NCBI RefSeq assembly: GCF_001435295.1
Contig: NZ_CM003594.1
Coordinates: forward strand, 2,624,574-2,688,573
Length of the DNA stretch: 64,000 nucleotides
Reading direction: 5' to 3'
From: Psychrobacter sp. P11F6
GTDB lineage: Bacteria > Pseudomonadota > Gammaproteobacteria > Pseudomonadales > Moraxellaceae
Position 1 is the stretch's first letter. Every line of letters starts with the position of its first letter. The position numbers were made by a program, and so were the translations under genes. This document shows positions 1 to 8,502 of this stretch, in pieces. The notes beneath the pieces were generated by a model. That model saw nothing but the letters and a program-made list of their open reading frames with translations, searched no databases and had not been told where the DNA came from.

Positions 1-626
1 CCTTACTTGAGCTGATGGCCTTTACCATGAGCGACCCAAGCCTCGAACCGCAGGCTGATCAACTCGCCATCGATAAACTGGCAAAAACCTTATCCAAACA
101 GCAGGCAAAGCTTGGCAAAGCATTGCAAAGGCTACAGAGTAAAAAAGACGTTGGCTCAGATAACATTAATATAGAAAGCAATGATTTAAAAGATGACGAT
201 TTACAAAGTGTTGACTTAGACGATAGTGACTTAGACGATAGTGACTTAGAAAACGTAGATTCAAAAAGTGACGATATAGAAAATATTGATCTAGACGATA
301 ATAATGCAGAGCACGAGCTGCATGAGCAGTTAACCACCTTACTTTATATCAGTGAGTTTGCCACGCCATTATTAGATAAGAAAAAGTCAAAAAAGAAAAA
401 AGCCAAGAAGGAAAGTAAACGCTGGCTAAAATACTTAGCAAAAGCGCAAAAGACTTTGAATAAATATCATAATCATAAAATGTACCAACAGCGCTATCAA
501 TTAAAGTCGAAGACAGATAGCATTGCGTTGTATGGCGCTGGCTGGTTTGCAGCCATGCTAGTGAGAGACCTTAAGCGCACAGAAAAACGCTTGGCTAAAG
601 TGGCAGACAGCTCAATATTTCGGTAA
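1..626 (+). CDS. CHAD-like domain protein, C-terminal part (5' end outside window)
   Basis: The reading frame is open to the left edge of the window, so this is probably the C-terminal part of a longer protein; an ATG at 15 has no clear ribosome binding site. The last ~90 residues resemble the C-terminal helices of CHAD domains: a segment around SEFATPLL, a Lys-rich stretch, then RWLKYLAKAQKTLNKYH and a closing helix that contains GWFAAMLVRDLKR. CHAD domains are conserved-His helical domains linked to polyphosphate or phosphorylated ligands and often follow a CYTH domain, which would lie upstream. An acidic insert of eight 5-residue units of the type D-L/I-x-x-x (183-302) interrupts the domain, followed by a Lys-rich patch. 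The CHAD assignment is inferred from the helical pattern and is moderate only. Confidence 0.5.
   Translation, partial: LLELMAFTMSDPSLEPQADQLAIDKLAKTLSKQQAKLGKALQRLQSKKDVGSDNINIESNDLKDDDLQSVDLDDSDLDDSDLENVDSKSDDIENIDLDDNNAEHELHEQLTTLLYISEFATPLLDKKKSKKKKAKKESKRWLKYLAKAQKTLNKYHNHKMYQQRYQLKSKTDSIALYGAGWFAAMLVRDLKRTEKRLAKVADSSIFR
183..302 (+). repeat. coding 15-bp tandem array (8 units) giving an acidic pentapeptide-like repeat
   Basis: Eight consecutive 15-bp units start at 183, 198, 213, 228, 243, 258, 273 and 288. The units at 213 and 228 are identical (GACTTAGACGATAGT) and the others diverge outwards. They encode DLKDD, DLQSV, DLDDS, DLDDS, DLENV, DSKSD, DIENI and DLDDN. The identical central pair suggests recent duplication. 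The product is probably a flexible acidic spacer. Confidence 0.85.
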
Positions 627-676
627 AAAGACTCTTAGCAGCATGAACCAAGCTTAAAATAAACTAAGCTTAGAAT

Positions 677-714
677 AAAAAAGACAACTCACTTTATATG
701 GGCTGTCTTTTTTT
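677..714 (+). terminator. rho-independent terminator after the CHAD-like gene
   Basis: A 10-bp stem AAAAAAGACA (677-686) pairs with TGTCTTTTTT (704-713), with a T-tract forming the 3' arm and tail. It lies about 50 nt after the stop codon of the CHAD-like gene. Confidence 0.7.
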
Positions 715-842
715 GAGCGCTTGCTTTGAGATGCTTTTTTTGATTGAATACTTAAACTCAGCCATTTGAAAAACGTAATACTTCAACTGAGTTAAACGTA
801 ATTCAAAAATTACTATCAATTTTCTACAGCTAGCGTGTTTGT

Positions 843-944
843 AAGCTTAAGTATTTTATAAGCTTAAGTATTTTATAAGCTTAAGTATTTCATAAGCTCA
901 AGTATTTCATAAGCTCAAGTATTTCATAAGCTCAAGTGTTTTAT
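843..944. repeat. six 17-bp tandem repeats at the 3' end of the nitroreductase gene
   Basis: Units of 17 bp start at 843, 860, 877, 894, 911 and 928. The first two are identical (AAGCTTAAGTATTTTAT) and later units carry one to three changes. The array ends inside the stop codon region of the minus-strand nitroreductase gene (stop 941-943). It lacks long unique spacers, so it is not a CRISPR array. Confidence 0.9.
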
Positions 945-1555
945 AAACCCAGCACTTTCATACGCTCACTAACTGGCTGATACGTTTTCTCGCCAGCAGG
1001 CTCAACAATGTTGCCAAATGGCATTTGTGCCACCAATTCCCAACTATCCGGGATAGCATAAGCCTTAGCTGCGTCTTCATCCACAAGCGGATTGTAGTGC
1101 TGTAGGTTGGCACCAACATTTAAAGTACGTAGCTCTGTCCACATCGCATACTGATGCATGGCTGAGGTTTGCTGAGCCCAAACTGGGAATCTATCTGCAT
1201 ATAACGCAAACTGCTCTTGCAATGACTCAGTCACGTTTTTATCTTCATAAAACAGCACTGTACCCGCTGCCGCACGGAAGCCGTCTAACTTTTGCTTAGT
1301 GCCAGAAAAGTCGCCATCGCCGACGGCTGCACGCAGTGTTTCTTCAGCGATATCCCATAATTTCTGGTGTTCGGCACCAAACAGTACGACCAAGCGCGAA
1401 GATTGTGAATTAAAAGCAGAAGGCGTATGTAATAAAACACGCTCTGCCATATTGACAATTGCTTGTGGCTCTACTGGCAGCTCATTGCCCAAAGCATATA
1501 TTGACCGGCGTTCATCAAAGGCTTGTTGTAAAGTGACTAGGCTTTCTTTAGACAT
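941..1555 (-). CDS. nitroreductase family protein
   Basis: A 204-residue protein of the FMN-dependent nitroreductase fold, in the NAD(P)H-using oxidoreductase group. Visible family features are the N-terminal DERRSIYALG segment (the 'RRSxR' FMN-contact region), SAFNSQSSRLVVLFG (phosphate-binding stretch), and the C-terminal WELVAQMPFGNIVEP core. The start was set at 1555 because AAGGA lies 8 nt upstream; the in-frame ATG at 1579 would add eight Ile-rich residues and has no such site. It stands alone, with a 17-bp tandem array at its 3' end. The physiological substrate cannot be told from sequence. Confidence 0.85.
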   Translation of the reverse strand: MSKESLVTLQQAFDERRSIYALGNELPVEPQAIVNMAERVLLHTPSAFNSQSSRLVVLFGAEHQKLWDIAEETLRAAVGDGDFSGTKQKLDGFRAAAGTVLFYEDKNVTESLQEQFALYADRFPVWAQQTSAMHQYAMWTELRTLNVGANLQHYNPLVDEDAAKAYAIPDSWELVAQMPFGNIVEPAGEKTYQPVSERMKVLGL

Positions 1556-1766
1556 CGATATTATCCTTATAATTATCATAAAATATAGGTCAAACGAGCC
1601 ATGTTTAGCATGACAAGTCGATCATTCATAAGCAAGCTATTATATCAAAACACTAAATAATATCTACAATATATAAAGTTTTATTTATCAATTACTCTAT
1701 GAAGTTATTCTGTTTTACTTAAGATGTAAGAAAATAATTTACCACGTAATTGTTAATAAATAGTCG

Positions 1767-2306
1767 TTAATTATCGACAATCGTCACCGTTGTACCCTCT
1801 TCCACTTGCTCGAACAATTCAATAATATCCTCATTACGCATACGTATACAGCCGTGCGAGAGTGGCACACCCATCGGCTCACTGTCTGGCGTACCATGAA
1901 TATAAATATAACGCTGATAAGTATCACAGCCACCTTGACTATTACTGCCTTTATTAAAGCCCTCTTCCACACCACTTAGCCAAAGAATACGGCTTAATAT
2001 CCAATCGCGTTCAGAATGTCGTTCACCAAGCTCAGCACTATATCTCTCGCCCGTAGGGACGCGTCCGATGAACACGGCATTCATGGGTTCATTTGCGCCA
2101 ATTTTTTTGGCGATAAAGTGTTTGCCAAGAGGTGTGCAGCCGCTATCTTGTTGACTGCCAATGCCATTTTTAGCAGTAGACACCGTATATTGAGCCAATT
2201 CTCTATTATGCTGGTAGAGCGTTAATGTTTGCTTAGCAATATTAACCACCAACTGCACATCAGAACTTTCGTTATTTTTCTCGCTATAGCTTTCGTTATT
2301 TGTCAT
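1767..2306 (-). CDS. YkuD-domain L,D-transpeptidase/L,D-carboxypeptidase without signal peptide
   Basis: A 179-residue protein that is almost entirely a YkuD domain. The catalytic signature is clear: H137-G-T-P, then S150-H-G-C153-I-R-M, with Cys153 as the expected nucleophile. The N-terminus (MTNNESYSEKNNESSD) is hydrophilic and has no signal peptide or membrane segment, so the protein is probably cytoplasmic. Most L,D-transpeptidases are exported. A signal-less YkuD protein in Acinetobacter (ElsL/LdtK) is known as a cytoplasmic L,D-carboxypeptidase of muropeptide recycling, and this gene fits that type by size and lack of export signal. GGAA lies 7 nt before the ATG. It is transcribed alone. 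Confidence 0.85.
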   Translation of the reverse strand: MTNNESYSEKNNESSDVQLVVNIAKQTLTLYQHNRELAQYTVSTAKNGIGSQQDSGCTPLGKHFIAKKIGANEPMNAVFIGRVPTGERYSAELGERHSERDWILSRILWLSGVEEGFNKGSNSQGGCDTYQRYIYIHGTPDSEPMGVPLSHGCIRMRNEDIIELFEQVEEGTTVTIVDN

Positions 2307-2452
2307 AGAATGTTTCCAACGGTCATTTACCCAATAGATATCATTATTGACCGCGTGATAAGTAAGTGGATTGATTTTTTCTATTATTAAGGGATTGTAT
2401 CAAGGCTTTTGGCACCGTAATATAGGGGCACACTTTTTGATGCTAGCAGATT

Positions 2453-3751
2453 ATGACGACTATTTCACCGACACGTGTGTCGATGTATGATTTTCTCTAT
2501 CAAGATACCAAGCCAATGGTATCTTTATTGGCCGATGCCGCCAAGCTTTCATTACCACAAGCTCGATTGGCAATGGATGCCAGTTTGCAGGCCATTATCA
2601 GTGCCTTGCTTGCTTACCAGCAGCACAATGACGGACAAGCTGTGAGCAAAAAGCTATTTAGTCGCGGCGCAGTCAAAGAGCTACGCCAATATAATTCGAT
2701 GAATTTTTCGACCATGAATGCGACGTTATATCACCGCCATGAAGCAGCGGATGCGATATTTTATGATAATGCTCGCGTGATTAAAGCGAGTGACTATATT
2801 GCTCAGCAGATTGACGCAACAACGCAGCAAGTACAGATACTTCTCACGTCCTTATGCGTGATTGTCTTACGTGAACTGGCTATTTTAGCTGACTATAGCC
2901 AACTTGATAACGACGAGATGGATAAGTGGTTCGCTTTACAGCCACAGTTTTTATCAGCTGCTCGCTTTGCCATCAATGAGCCAGCGTCTGTCTCTGTTAA
3001 ATTGAATGAGGTAAATGAAGATAACAGTCTAGTCGCAGCATCAGAGGTCAATTCAGACTCGACATTAAAAACAAAATCAGCAACCGAATCCGAAAAACAT
3101 CCTAATACAGAACGTGCCTTATTAAGTACAGAGCAGCTCGCTGACACCCCACCAGCGTTCAATCCTTACTGGCATGAATTGACGACATTCAAGCCTGAAA
3201 ATCAACAGCCTGTGCAAGATATGCAGTTGGCAACTGGCAATTATTTAAAAGCCATTGGACGCTCACCTGATAACTTGCAGCAAGGTCGCCATAACGATAT
3301 GCTAGTCTTTACAGAAATGCAAGCCATTGCCTTGCCACACCAACGCTGGCTATTACAGCTCGCCAAAATCTCAGATATCTATCTCAGTCGTAATCGCCTA
3401 CGTATTACCTCCGAACCTGCCAGCGCACCCAAACCACCTTTGGTAAGCTTGGGTTTAATTGGTGGTAATAACGATAATACGCCGACCACCACCAGCGAAA
3501 AGCCCATTGAATACGAGGCATCAATACCCCTCTGGAAAAATCCGGTTATCCTGATTATTATTGCTGTGATCGGGGTGCTTGGCGGGCTTGCAACGCTCAA
3601 GTATCAAAGCCAAAAATCTAACGGTGTGTTACTGGCAACAGAAGAGGTAGTAGAACAAGATATTATCGAAGAACGTCAACAGCAGGATGTGGCTATTGTC
3701 ATGGTTGACAATGACGAGTCTGATGATAAAGAAACAAAGGCGGCTCAATGA
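2453..3751 (+). CDS. hypothetical protein with one C-terminal transmembrane segment (DUF937-like N-terminus)
   Basis: A 432-residue protein I cannot assign to a known function. Residues ~15-60 form amphipathic helices (LLADAAKLSLPQARLAMDAS) that resemble DUF937-type N-termini; the match is weak. A Ser/Thr/Glu-rich linker lies around residues 185-230. Residues ~363-383 (NPVILIIIAVIGVLGGLATL) form one transmembrane helix, followed by an acidic ~45-residue tail. This suggests a protein anchored near its C-terminus with a large soluble N-terminal part. The start ATG at 2453 has no strong ribosome binding site, so ATG at 2483 is an alternative. It converges with argG across a shared terminator. 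Confidence 0.7.
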   Translation: MTTISPTRVSMYDFLYQDTKPMVSLLADAAKLSLPQARLAMDASLQAIISALLAYQQHNDGQAVSKKLFSRGAVKELRQYNSMNFSTMNATLYHRHEAADAIFYDNARVIKASDYIAQQIDATTQQVQILLTSLCVIVLRELAILADYSQLDNDEMDKWFALQPQFLSAARFAINEPASVSVKLNEVNEDNSLVAASEVNSDSTLKTKSATESEKHPNTERALLSTEQLADTPPAFNPYWHELTTFKPENQQPVQDMQLATGNYLKAIGRSPDNLQQGRHNDMLVFTEMQAIALPHQRWLLQLAKISDIYLSRNRLRITSEPASAPKPPLVSLGLIGGNNDNTPTTTSEKPIEYEASIPLWKNPVILIIIAVIGVLGGLATLKYQSQKSNGVLLATEEVVEQDIIEERQQQDVAIVMVDNDESDDKETKAAQ

Positions 3752-3825
3752 TAAATAAAAGCTCTGAATACAGGACTTCTTAATTAGCAAAAAATTATCG
3801 AACAAACCTTTAAAAAATCCACAAA

Positions 3826-3853
3826 AAAAGGCGCTGTTCATATAGCGCCTTTT
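3826..3853. terminator. bidirectional terminator between 2453-3751 and argG
   Basis: The perfect stem AAAAGGCGCT (3826-3835) / AGCGCCTTTT (3844-3853) has A- and T-tracts on its two sides. It can therefore end both converging transcripts. Confidence 0.8.
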
Positions 3854-3905
3854 CTATTCATTTTTTTTATTCATGCTTTATCTAGCATAGTCTATTAAGA
3901 CCGGC

Positions 3906-5144
3906 TTACTTTGATAAATCACGACCACGACTGGCTTCAATCGCCAGACGTAGACCATTTAGACGGATGAAACCTTCTGCATCTTTTTGATCGTAAGCGC
4001 CCGCATCATCTTCAAAAGTCGCGATTTTTTCGTCAAACAAGGAATCATCTGACTTACGACCAACAACGCTCACAGCACCTTTGTATAACTTCACACGTAC
4101 GGTGCCATTGACATATTCTTGTGACTTGTCAATCAATGCTTGTAGCATCATACGCTCAGGACTGAACCAATAGCCGTTATAAATCGTTTTAGCGTAGCGT
4201 GGCATCAGCTCATCTTTTAAATGCGCCGCTTCACGATCGAGTGTCAGTGACTCAATACCGCGATGCGCTTTTAGCATAATGGTGCCCGCTGGCGTCTCAT
4301 AGCAACCGCGTGATTTCATGCCAACATAACGGTTTTCTACGATATCTAGGCGTCCGATACCATGCTGACCGCCAATCTCATTTAGCTTAATCATGACTTC
4401 GTACGGCTTAAGTGCTTCACCATCGATGGCAACGATGTCGCCTTTTTCGTATTCTAATTCTAAGTATTGTGCTTCGTCAGGCGCTTCTTCTGGGCTCACC
4501 GACCAGCGCCACATATCGTCTTCTGCTTCGGCGTAAGGGTCTTCTAAAATACCACCTTCATAAGAGATGTGTAGTAAGTTGGCGTCCATTGAGTACGGAG
4601 ATTTTTTCTTATTGCCCGCATAATCAATCGCAATGTTATGCTCTTTGGCATATTCCATCAAGCTTTCACGGCTAGACAAGTCCCACTCACGCCATGGTGC
4701 AATGGTAACCACGTCAGGCGATAAAGCAACGGCGCCAAGCTCAAAACGGACTTGGTCATTCCCTTTACCAGTCGCGCCATGACTAATAGCATCGGCGTTG
4801 TGTTCTTTAGCAATCTCAACCAAGCGCTTGGCGATTAACGGACGCGCGATAGAAGTTCCTAGCAGATACTCGCCTTCATAGATAGCGTTGGCGCGGAACA
4901 TCGGGAATACATAATCACGGGCGAACTCTTCACGTAAGTCTTCGATATGGATATGTTTGATGCCCATGGCTTCAGCTTTGGCGCGGGCTGGCTCAACTTC
5001 TTCGCCTTGACCGATATCAGCAGTAAAGGTAATCACTTCTGCATCATAGGTTTCTTGCAGCCATTTAGCGATGATGGAGGTATCAAGACCACCTGAATAG
5101 GCCAAGACAATTTTATTAATATTTTTTGGATCAAGTTGAGCCAT
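3906..5144 (-). CDS. argG: argininosuccinate synthase
   Basis: Argininosuccinate synthase joins citrulline and aspartate with ATP in arginine biosynthesis (cytoplasm). The 412-residue product has the expected length. The N-terminal PP-loop AYSGGLDTS is at residues 15-23, and further family motifs are [16 protein letters not shown] and [24 protein letters not shown] precedes the ATG at the right distance. It is a single-gene unit, divergent from pyrC across 327 nt and sharing a terminator with the converging gene. No oddities were seen. Confidence 0.98.
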   Translation of the reverse strand: MAQLDPKNINKIVLAYSGGLDTSIIAKWLQETYDAEVITFTADIGQGEEVEPARAKAEAMGIKHIHIEDLREEFARDYVFPMFRANAIYEGEYLLGTSIARPLIAKRLVEIAKEHNADAISHGATGKGNDQVRFELGAVALSPDVVTIAPWREWDLSSRESLMEYAKEHNIAIDYAGNKKKSPYSMDANLLHISYEGGILEDPYAEAEDDMWRWSVSPEEAPDEAQYLELEYEKGDIVAIDGEALKPYEVMIKLNEIGGQHGIGRLDIVENRYVGMKSRGCYETPAGTIMLKAHRGIESLTLDREAAHLKDELMPRYAKTIYNGYWFSPERMMLQALIDKSQEYVNGTVRVKLYKGAVSVVGRKSDDSLFDEKIATFEDDAGAYDQKDAEGFIRLNGLRLAIEASRGRDLSK

Positions 5145-5471
5145 GAAGAACTCCTATTGTGAGCATTTAGTGTTAGGAAAAGCGCTAATATTCAATCAAA
5201 AGATAAATTACTTGCTCAGTGTACATCATATTTACTATAGGCAAAAGTGCAACTGCCCCATGGCATAAGCTTTTGATTTAAATTTTGGGTCGATAGATTT
5301 CAATTGTTCACATGTAGGTGACAGTTGACTGCCGCAAATTAAAAAATAACCCATGTATTATGTACAGATATTTAGCCGCATATTTAGTCAAGTAGGCAAA
5401 TCTGTTATGATAGCAGTACAGTATCCCTTCCTTTTATTTCCGTATATGACGATATAGAGCGCGACGACATT
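5145..5471. promoter_or_regulatory. divergent argG/pyrC intergenic region
   Basis: These 327 AT-rich bases carry the promoters of argG (minus) and pyrC (plus). A -10-like TATGAT at 5406-5411 could serve pyrC, but its -35 partner (TTTAGT, 17 nt upstream) is poor. I see no clear ARG box or other operator. Confidence 0.35.
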
Positions 5472-6542
5472 ATGACTGATTCGATTAGAGAATTGACCAT
5501 CCTTCAGCCAGACGATTGGCATATCCATTTGCGTGATGGCAAAGCATTGAGCACGACTGTATCGCACGCAGCAAACAGCTTTAACCGTGTCATATGTATG
5601 CCAAACTTAGTGCCTCCTGTTAAGAACACTGACGATGCGCGTGCCTATCGCGACCGTATCATGGCGCACTTAGTAGCCAGTGAGCTGAGTGCTGAGCGCA
5701 AAACTGCATTTGATCCACGTATGACTTTATATCTCACTGACAAAACCACTGCTCAAGATATCGAGATGGCAGCAAAATCAGGTATCGTCCAAGCGGTCAA
5801 GCTTTATCCTGCTGGCGCGACTACCAATTCGGCTGATGGTGTCACCAATATTAACGCCTGTGTCGATGTTTTTGAAGCATTAGAAAAGTACAACCTACCA
5901 CTATTGATACATGGCGAAGTGACGCAAGATCATGTGGATATCTTTGACCGTGAAAAGCGCTTTTTAGACGAAGTGTTGGCGCAAATCATTGTCAAATTCC
6001 CTACATTAAAGATTGTCGTCGAGCATATTACTACCAGTGATGCGGCAGACTTTGTCTTAGCACAAGGCAATCACATTGCCGCCACTATCACTCCGCAGCA
6101 TTTAATGTTTAACCGCAATCATCTATTGGTTGGCGGTATCAAGCCACATTTTTATTGCTTGCCTATTTTGAAGCGTGAAAGCCATCAAAGAGTATTACTA
6201 GATGTGGCAACCAGTGGCAATCCCAAATTCTTTTTGGGCACGGACTCAGCTCCACATGCGACGGATAAAAAAGAAGCCGCTTGTGGCTGTGCTGGCTGCT
6301 ATAGCGCCGCAACTGCCTTGCCATTGTATGCCACCGCTTTCGATAGCGTGGGGAAAATAGACAAGTTAGAAGGCTTTGCCAGTCGTTTTGGTGCTCAGTT
6401 CTATGGACTGCCAGTCAATGAAAGCACGATTACACTTATCAATACACCTATGCAAGTGCCAGCAGCCTATCCTTACTTTGATGGCTCATCATTGACCCCA
6501 CTTATGGCAGGCGAGACACTGCCTTGGTCTATCAAAGCATAA
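5472..6542 (+). CDS. pyrC: dihydroorotase (class II)
   Basis: Dihydroorotase cyclises carbamoyl-aspartate to dihydroorotate in pyrimidine synthesis (cytoplasm). The 356-residue product matches the short, class II enzymes. The zinc-ligand motif DWHIHLRDG is near the N-terminus (H17, H19). Also present are the carboxylated-lysine region [27 protein letters not shown] and [10 protein letters not shown]. The family's Cys-rich segment around [11 protein letters not shown] is also there. It is monocistronic as far as can be seen; the next gene, RNase T, begins 171 nt downstream. Confidence 0.97.
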   Translation: MTDSIRELTILQPDDWHIHLRDGKALSTTVSHAANSFNRVICMPNLVPPVKNTDDARAYRDRIMAHLVASELSAERKTAFDPRMTLYLTDKTTAQDIEMAAKSGIVQAVKLYPAGATTNSADGVTNINACVDVFEALEKYNLPLLIHGEVTQDHVDIFDREKRFLDEVLAQIIVKFPTLKIVVEHITTSDAADFVLAQGNHIAATITPQHLMFNRNHLLVGGIKPHFYCLPILKRESHQRVLLDVATSGNPKFFLGTDSAPHATDKKEAACGCAGCYSAATALPLYATAFDSVGKIDKLEGFASRFGAQFYGLPVNESTITLINTPMQVPAAYPYFDGSSLTPLMAGETLPWSIKA

Positions 6543-6713
6543 AACTCACTAAGCAAAACCATCTTTATTCTATTTTAACTTGAGAAGTTTAACCCTATGA
6601 TAAGAATGACATCTGCTAATCAGTAGTGTGATTTATATCATAGGTTATTTATTTTTCATTTAATGTCTTAATTCAATATAACAGTACGACTGATAAAAGC
6701 GATTTAACCAGAT

Positions 6714-7493
6714 ATGACCACTCCAAACGATGCCGCCTTACCTGACGAAAACCCATCAAACCCTATAGATAATAGCATTAAGAGCCCATCAAATAGTCAC
6801 ACAGAAGATGCCGCAGCAGACGAGCTAGCACCAATGCGTCTAAAAGACCGATTTCGTAAGTTTCTACCTGTCGTCGTTGATGTGGAAACTGCCGGCTTTA
6901 ATGCGCAAACCGATGCTTTACTAGAGATTGCCTGCATTCCTGTACTACTGAATGAGCAAGGTGTGTTTTATCCTGGGGAAGCATTCAATGCTCATATCGA
7001 ACCCTTTGAAGGCGCGAATCTTGAGCCAAGTGCCCTTGCCTTCACTGGCATTGATCCCAACAATCCAATGCGTAAAGCCATTGCCGAAGACGAAAAAACA
7101 GCACTACGCCGTATCTTCAAAGGGTTAAAAGAAGTACGCCGTACTGAGGACTGCCGCCAGTGCGTCTTAATTGGGCACAACGCCCATTTTGACTTAGCAT
7201 TTTTGAATGCGGCAGTGCTGCGTACCAATAACAAAAGTCACAACCCGTTTCATAACTTTTCAGTTTTTGACACAGTGACTTTATCTGCGCTGGCATTTGG
7301 TCAGACAGTACTAGCACGGGCTTGCAAGGCAGCGGGGCTTGATTTCGATGGTAATGATGCACATTCTGCCCTATACGATACACAAAAGACTGCTGAGCTG
7401 TTTTGTCATATCCTAAACCATTATCCTATGCTGGCTAATGCGATGCATACTGAAGAAAATAAAGAGGATTCGACTGAGAGTAGTCACAAATAA
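6714..7493 (+). CDS. rnt: ribonuclease T
   Basis: RNase T is a DEDDh 3'-5' exonuclease that trims tRNA CCA ends and matures the 3' ends of stable RNAs. The DEDD residues are visible: D56 and E58 in VVVDVETAG, D in HNAHFDLAFL, and the HSALYDTQKTA motif with its His and Asp. At 259 residues it is longer than the E. coli protein (about 215) because of a ~45-residue Asn/Ser/Pro-rich, probably disordered N-terminus and a short acidic tail. No strong Shine-Dalgarno is seen before 6714, so an internal start such as the Met at residue 41 is possible. Confidence 0.93.
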   Translation: MTTPNDAALPDENPSNPIDNSIKSPSNSHTEDAAADELAPMRLKDRFRKFLPVVVDVETAGFNAQTDALLEIACIPVLLNEQGVFYPGEAFNAHIEPFEGANLEPSALAFTGIDPNNPMRKAIAEDEKTALRRIFKGLKEVRRTEDCRQCVLIGHNAHFDLAFLNAAVLRTNNKSHNPFHNFSVFDTVTLSALAFGQTVLARACKAAGLDFDGNDAHSALYDTQKTAELFCHILNHYPMLANAMHTEENKEDSTESSHK

Positions 7494-7791
7494 TCCATTT
7501 ATCACATATCCTATATTGCCAACTACCCATAATAGTGCTATTTGTAATACTTGATGACTTTAACATCTTGGTTTTACAATCAATAGGGATATAATTGATA
7601 TCACAATAAATCAGCCTCTTGTCTAACCGTTGAATATCATATTGTGTAAAACAATTCAAAAAACAGATAAGTTGTTGTAATTACTCACATTAGAACGTCT
7701 CGTTATATCCTATAGATGGTTTAAGTTGCCCACATTGTCTCGATAGCCCGTACGATTCATGCTATCGAGGCGTAATAGGAGGGACTCTATT

Positions 7792-7989
7792 ATGGATCCA
7801 CAGCTTAAGTTATGGGGAACCATCCTCGGTTATATGCTGCTCGCATTGACTATTAGTGCTTGTACTTCTCTATGGATTCGCTATCATTTAAAGCGCAATG
7901 ACTTACATCCTCGCCGTGCGATCAAAAAAAGATACTTAATTTTAAAAAGAAGAAGAAAAAGGCTTGACAGCAAGAGCAGACGCTATTAA
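7792..7989 (+). CDS. small single-pass membrane protein, basic C-terminus
   Basis: A 65-residue protein of unknown function. Residues ~9-28 (GTILGYMLLALTISACTSLW) form one transmembrane helix, followed by a strongly basic tail (Arg/Lys-rich, ending KRRRKRLDSKSRRY) that should stay cytoplasmic. The start at 7792 is supported by AGGAGGG 8 nt upstream; a longer frame from 7759 lacks a site. The tRNA-Glu gene begins 53 nt after its stop. The strong translation signal argues that it is real despite its size. Confidence 0.65.
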   Translation: MDPQLKLWGTILGYMLLALTISACTSLWIRYHLKRNDLHPRRAIKKRYLILKRRRKRLDSKSRRY

Positions 7990-8042
7990 AATATGCACCA
8001 CTTCAGCATAAAGGTGAAAGCAGCTGAGGTGTTGTGTTACTA

Positions 8043-8118
8043 GTCCCCATCGTCTAGAGGCCTAGGACACCGCCCTTTCACGGCGGTAACGGGGGTTCGA
8101 ATCCCCCTGGGGACGCCA
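8043..8118 (+). tRNA. tRNA-Glu (anticodon UUC)
   Basis: The 76-nt cloverleaf begins GTCCCCA and pairs with TGGGGAC near the 3' end. The anticodon stem CCGCC/GGCGG (8070-8074/8082-8086) encloses the loop CTTTCAC with anticodon TTC at 8077-8079. The T-arm has GGTTCGAATCC, and CCA is encoded (8116-8118). A strong terminator follows at 8186. Confidence 0.97.
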
Positions 8119-8185
8119 CTATTTGGCGTCACTTATTAGCAAGTTTGCTGCAAAGCATCTGATAAGACTAATAAGCGTACCACCA

Positions 8186-8225
8186 AAAAAGCCCAATCAC
8201 ATACTATTGTGATTGGGCTTTTTTT
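8186..8225 (+). terminator. rho-independent terminator of tRNA-Glu
   Basis: A 15-bp perfect stem AAAAAGCCCAATCAC (8186-8200) / GTGATTGGGCTTTTT (8209-8223) is followed by more T residues. The rest of the gap to 8446 contains nothing I recognise. Confidence 0.9.
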
Positions 8226-8446
8226 ATGCCTGTTTTTTATATCATGAGGTTCTTGATATCTTAGCACTCAGTTCGTCATCGCCGATTTACTTGATAAATT
8301 AAGCATAATTAATCTTATACATAAGATTCGGTATTAAGTTCGCTCAAGATATTAAGGTATATTTACTAAGCGTCGCTATCTATGGTTTCTATACCTAACT
8401 TGATGTTTTGTTTATTTATTGAACTCTTCACCATAAATTTAAGCAA

Positions 8447-8475
8447 AAAAATCCAGCATTGAATACTGGATTTTT
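8447..8475. terminator. terminator downstream of the BLUF gene
   Basis: AAAAATCCAG (8447-8456) pairs with CTGGATTTTT (8466-8475). On the minus strand the hairpin ends in a U-tract, placed 28 nt after the BLUF stop codon. Confidence 0.75.
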
Positions 8476-8502
8476 AAGTCAAACAGTCTATTTTTACAAA
8501 AA

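Noticed and set aside
843..944. Possible CRISPR array
   Set aside because: The period is 17 bp with no unique spacers; it is a simple tandem repeat.
7494..7791. Small genes in the gap after RNase T
   Set aside because: No frame with a start, ribosome binding site and reasonable composition other than the one at 7792.
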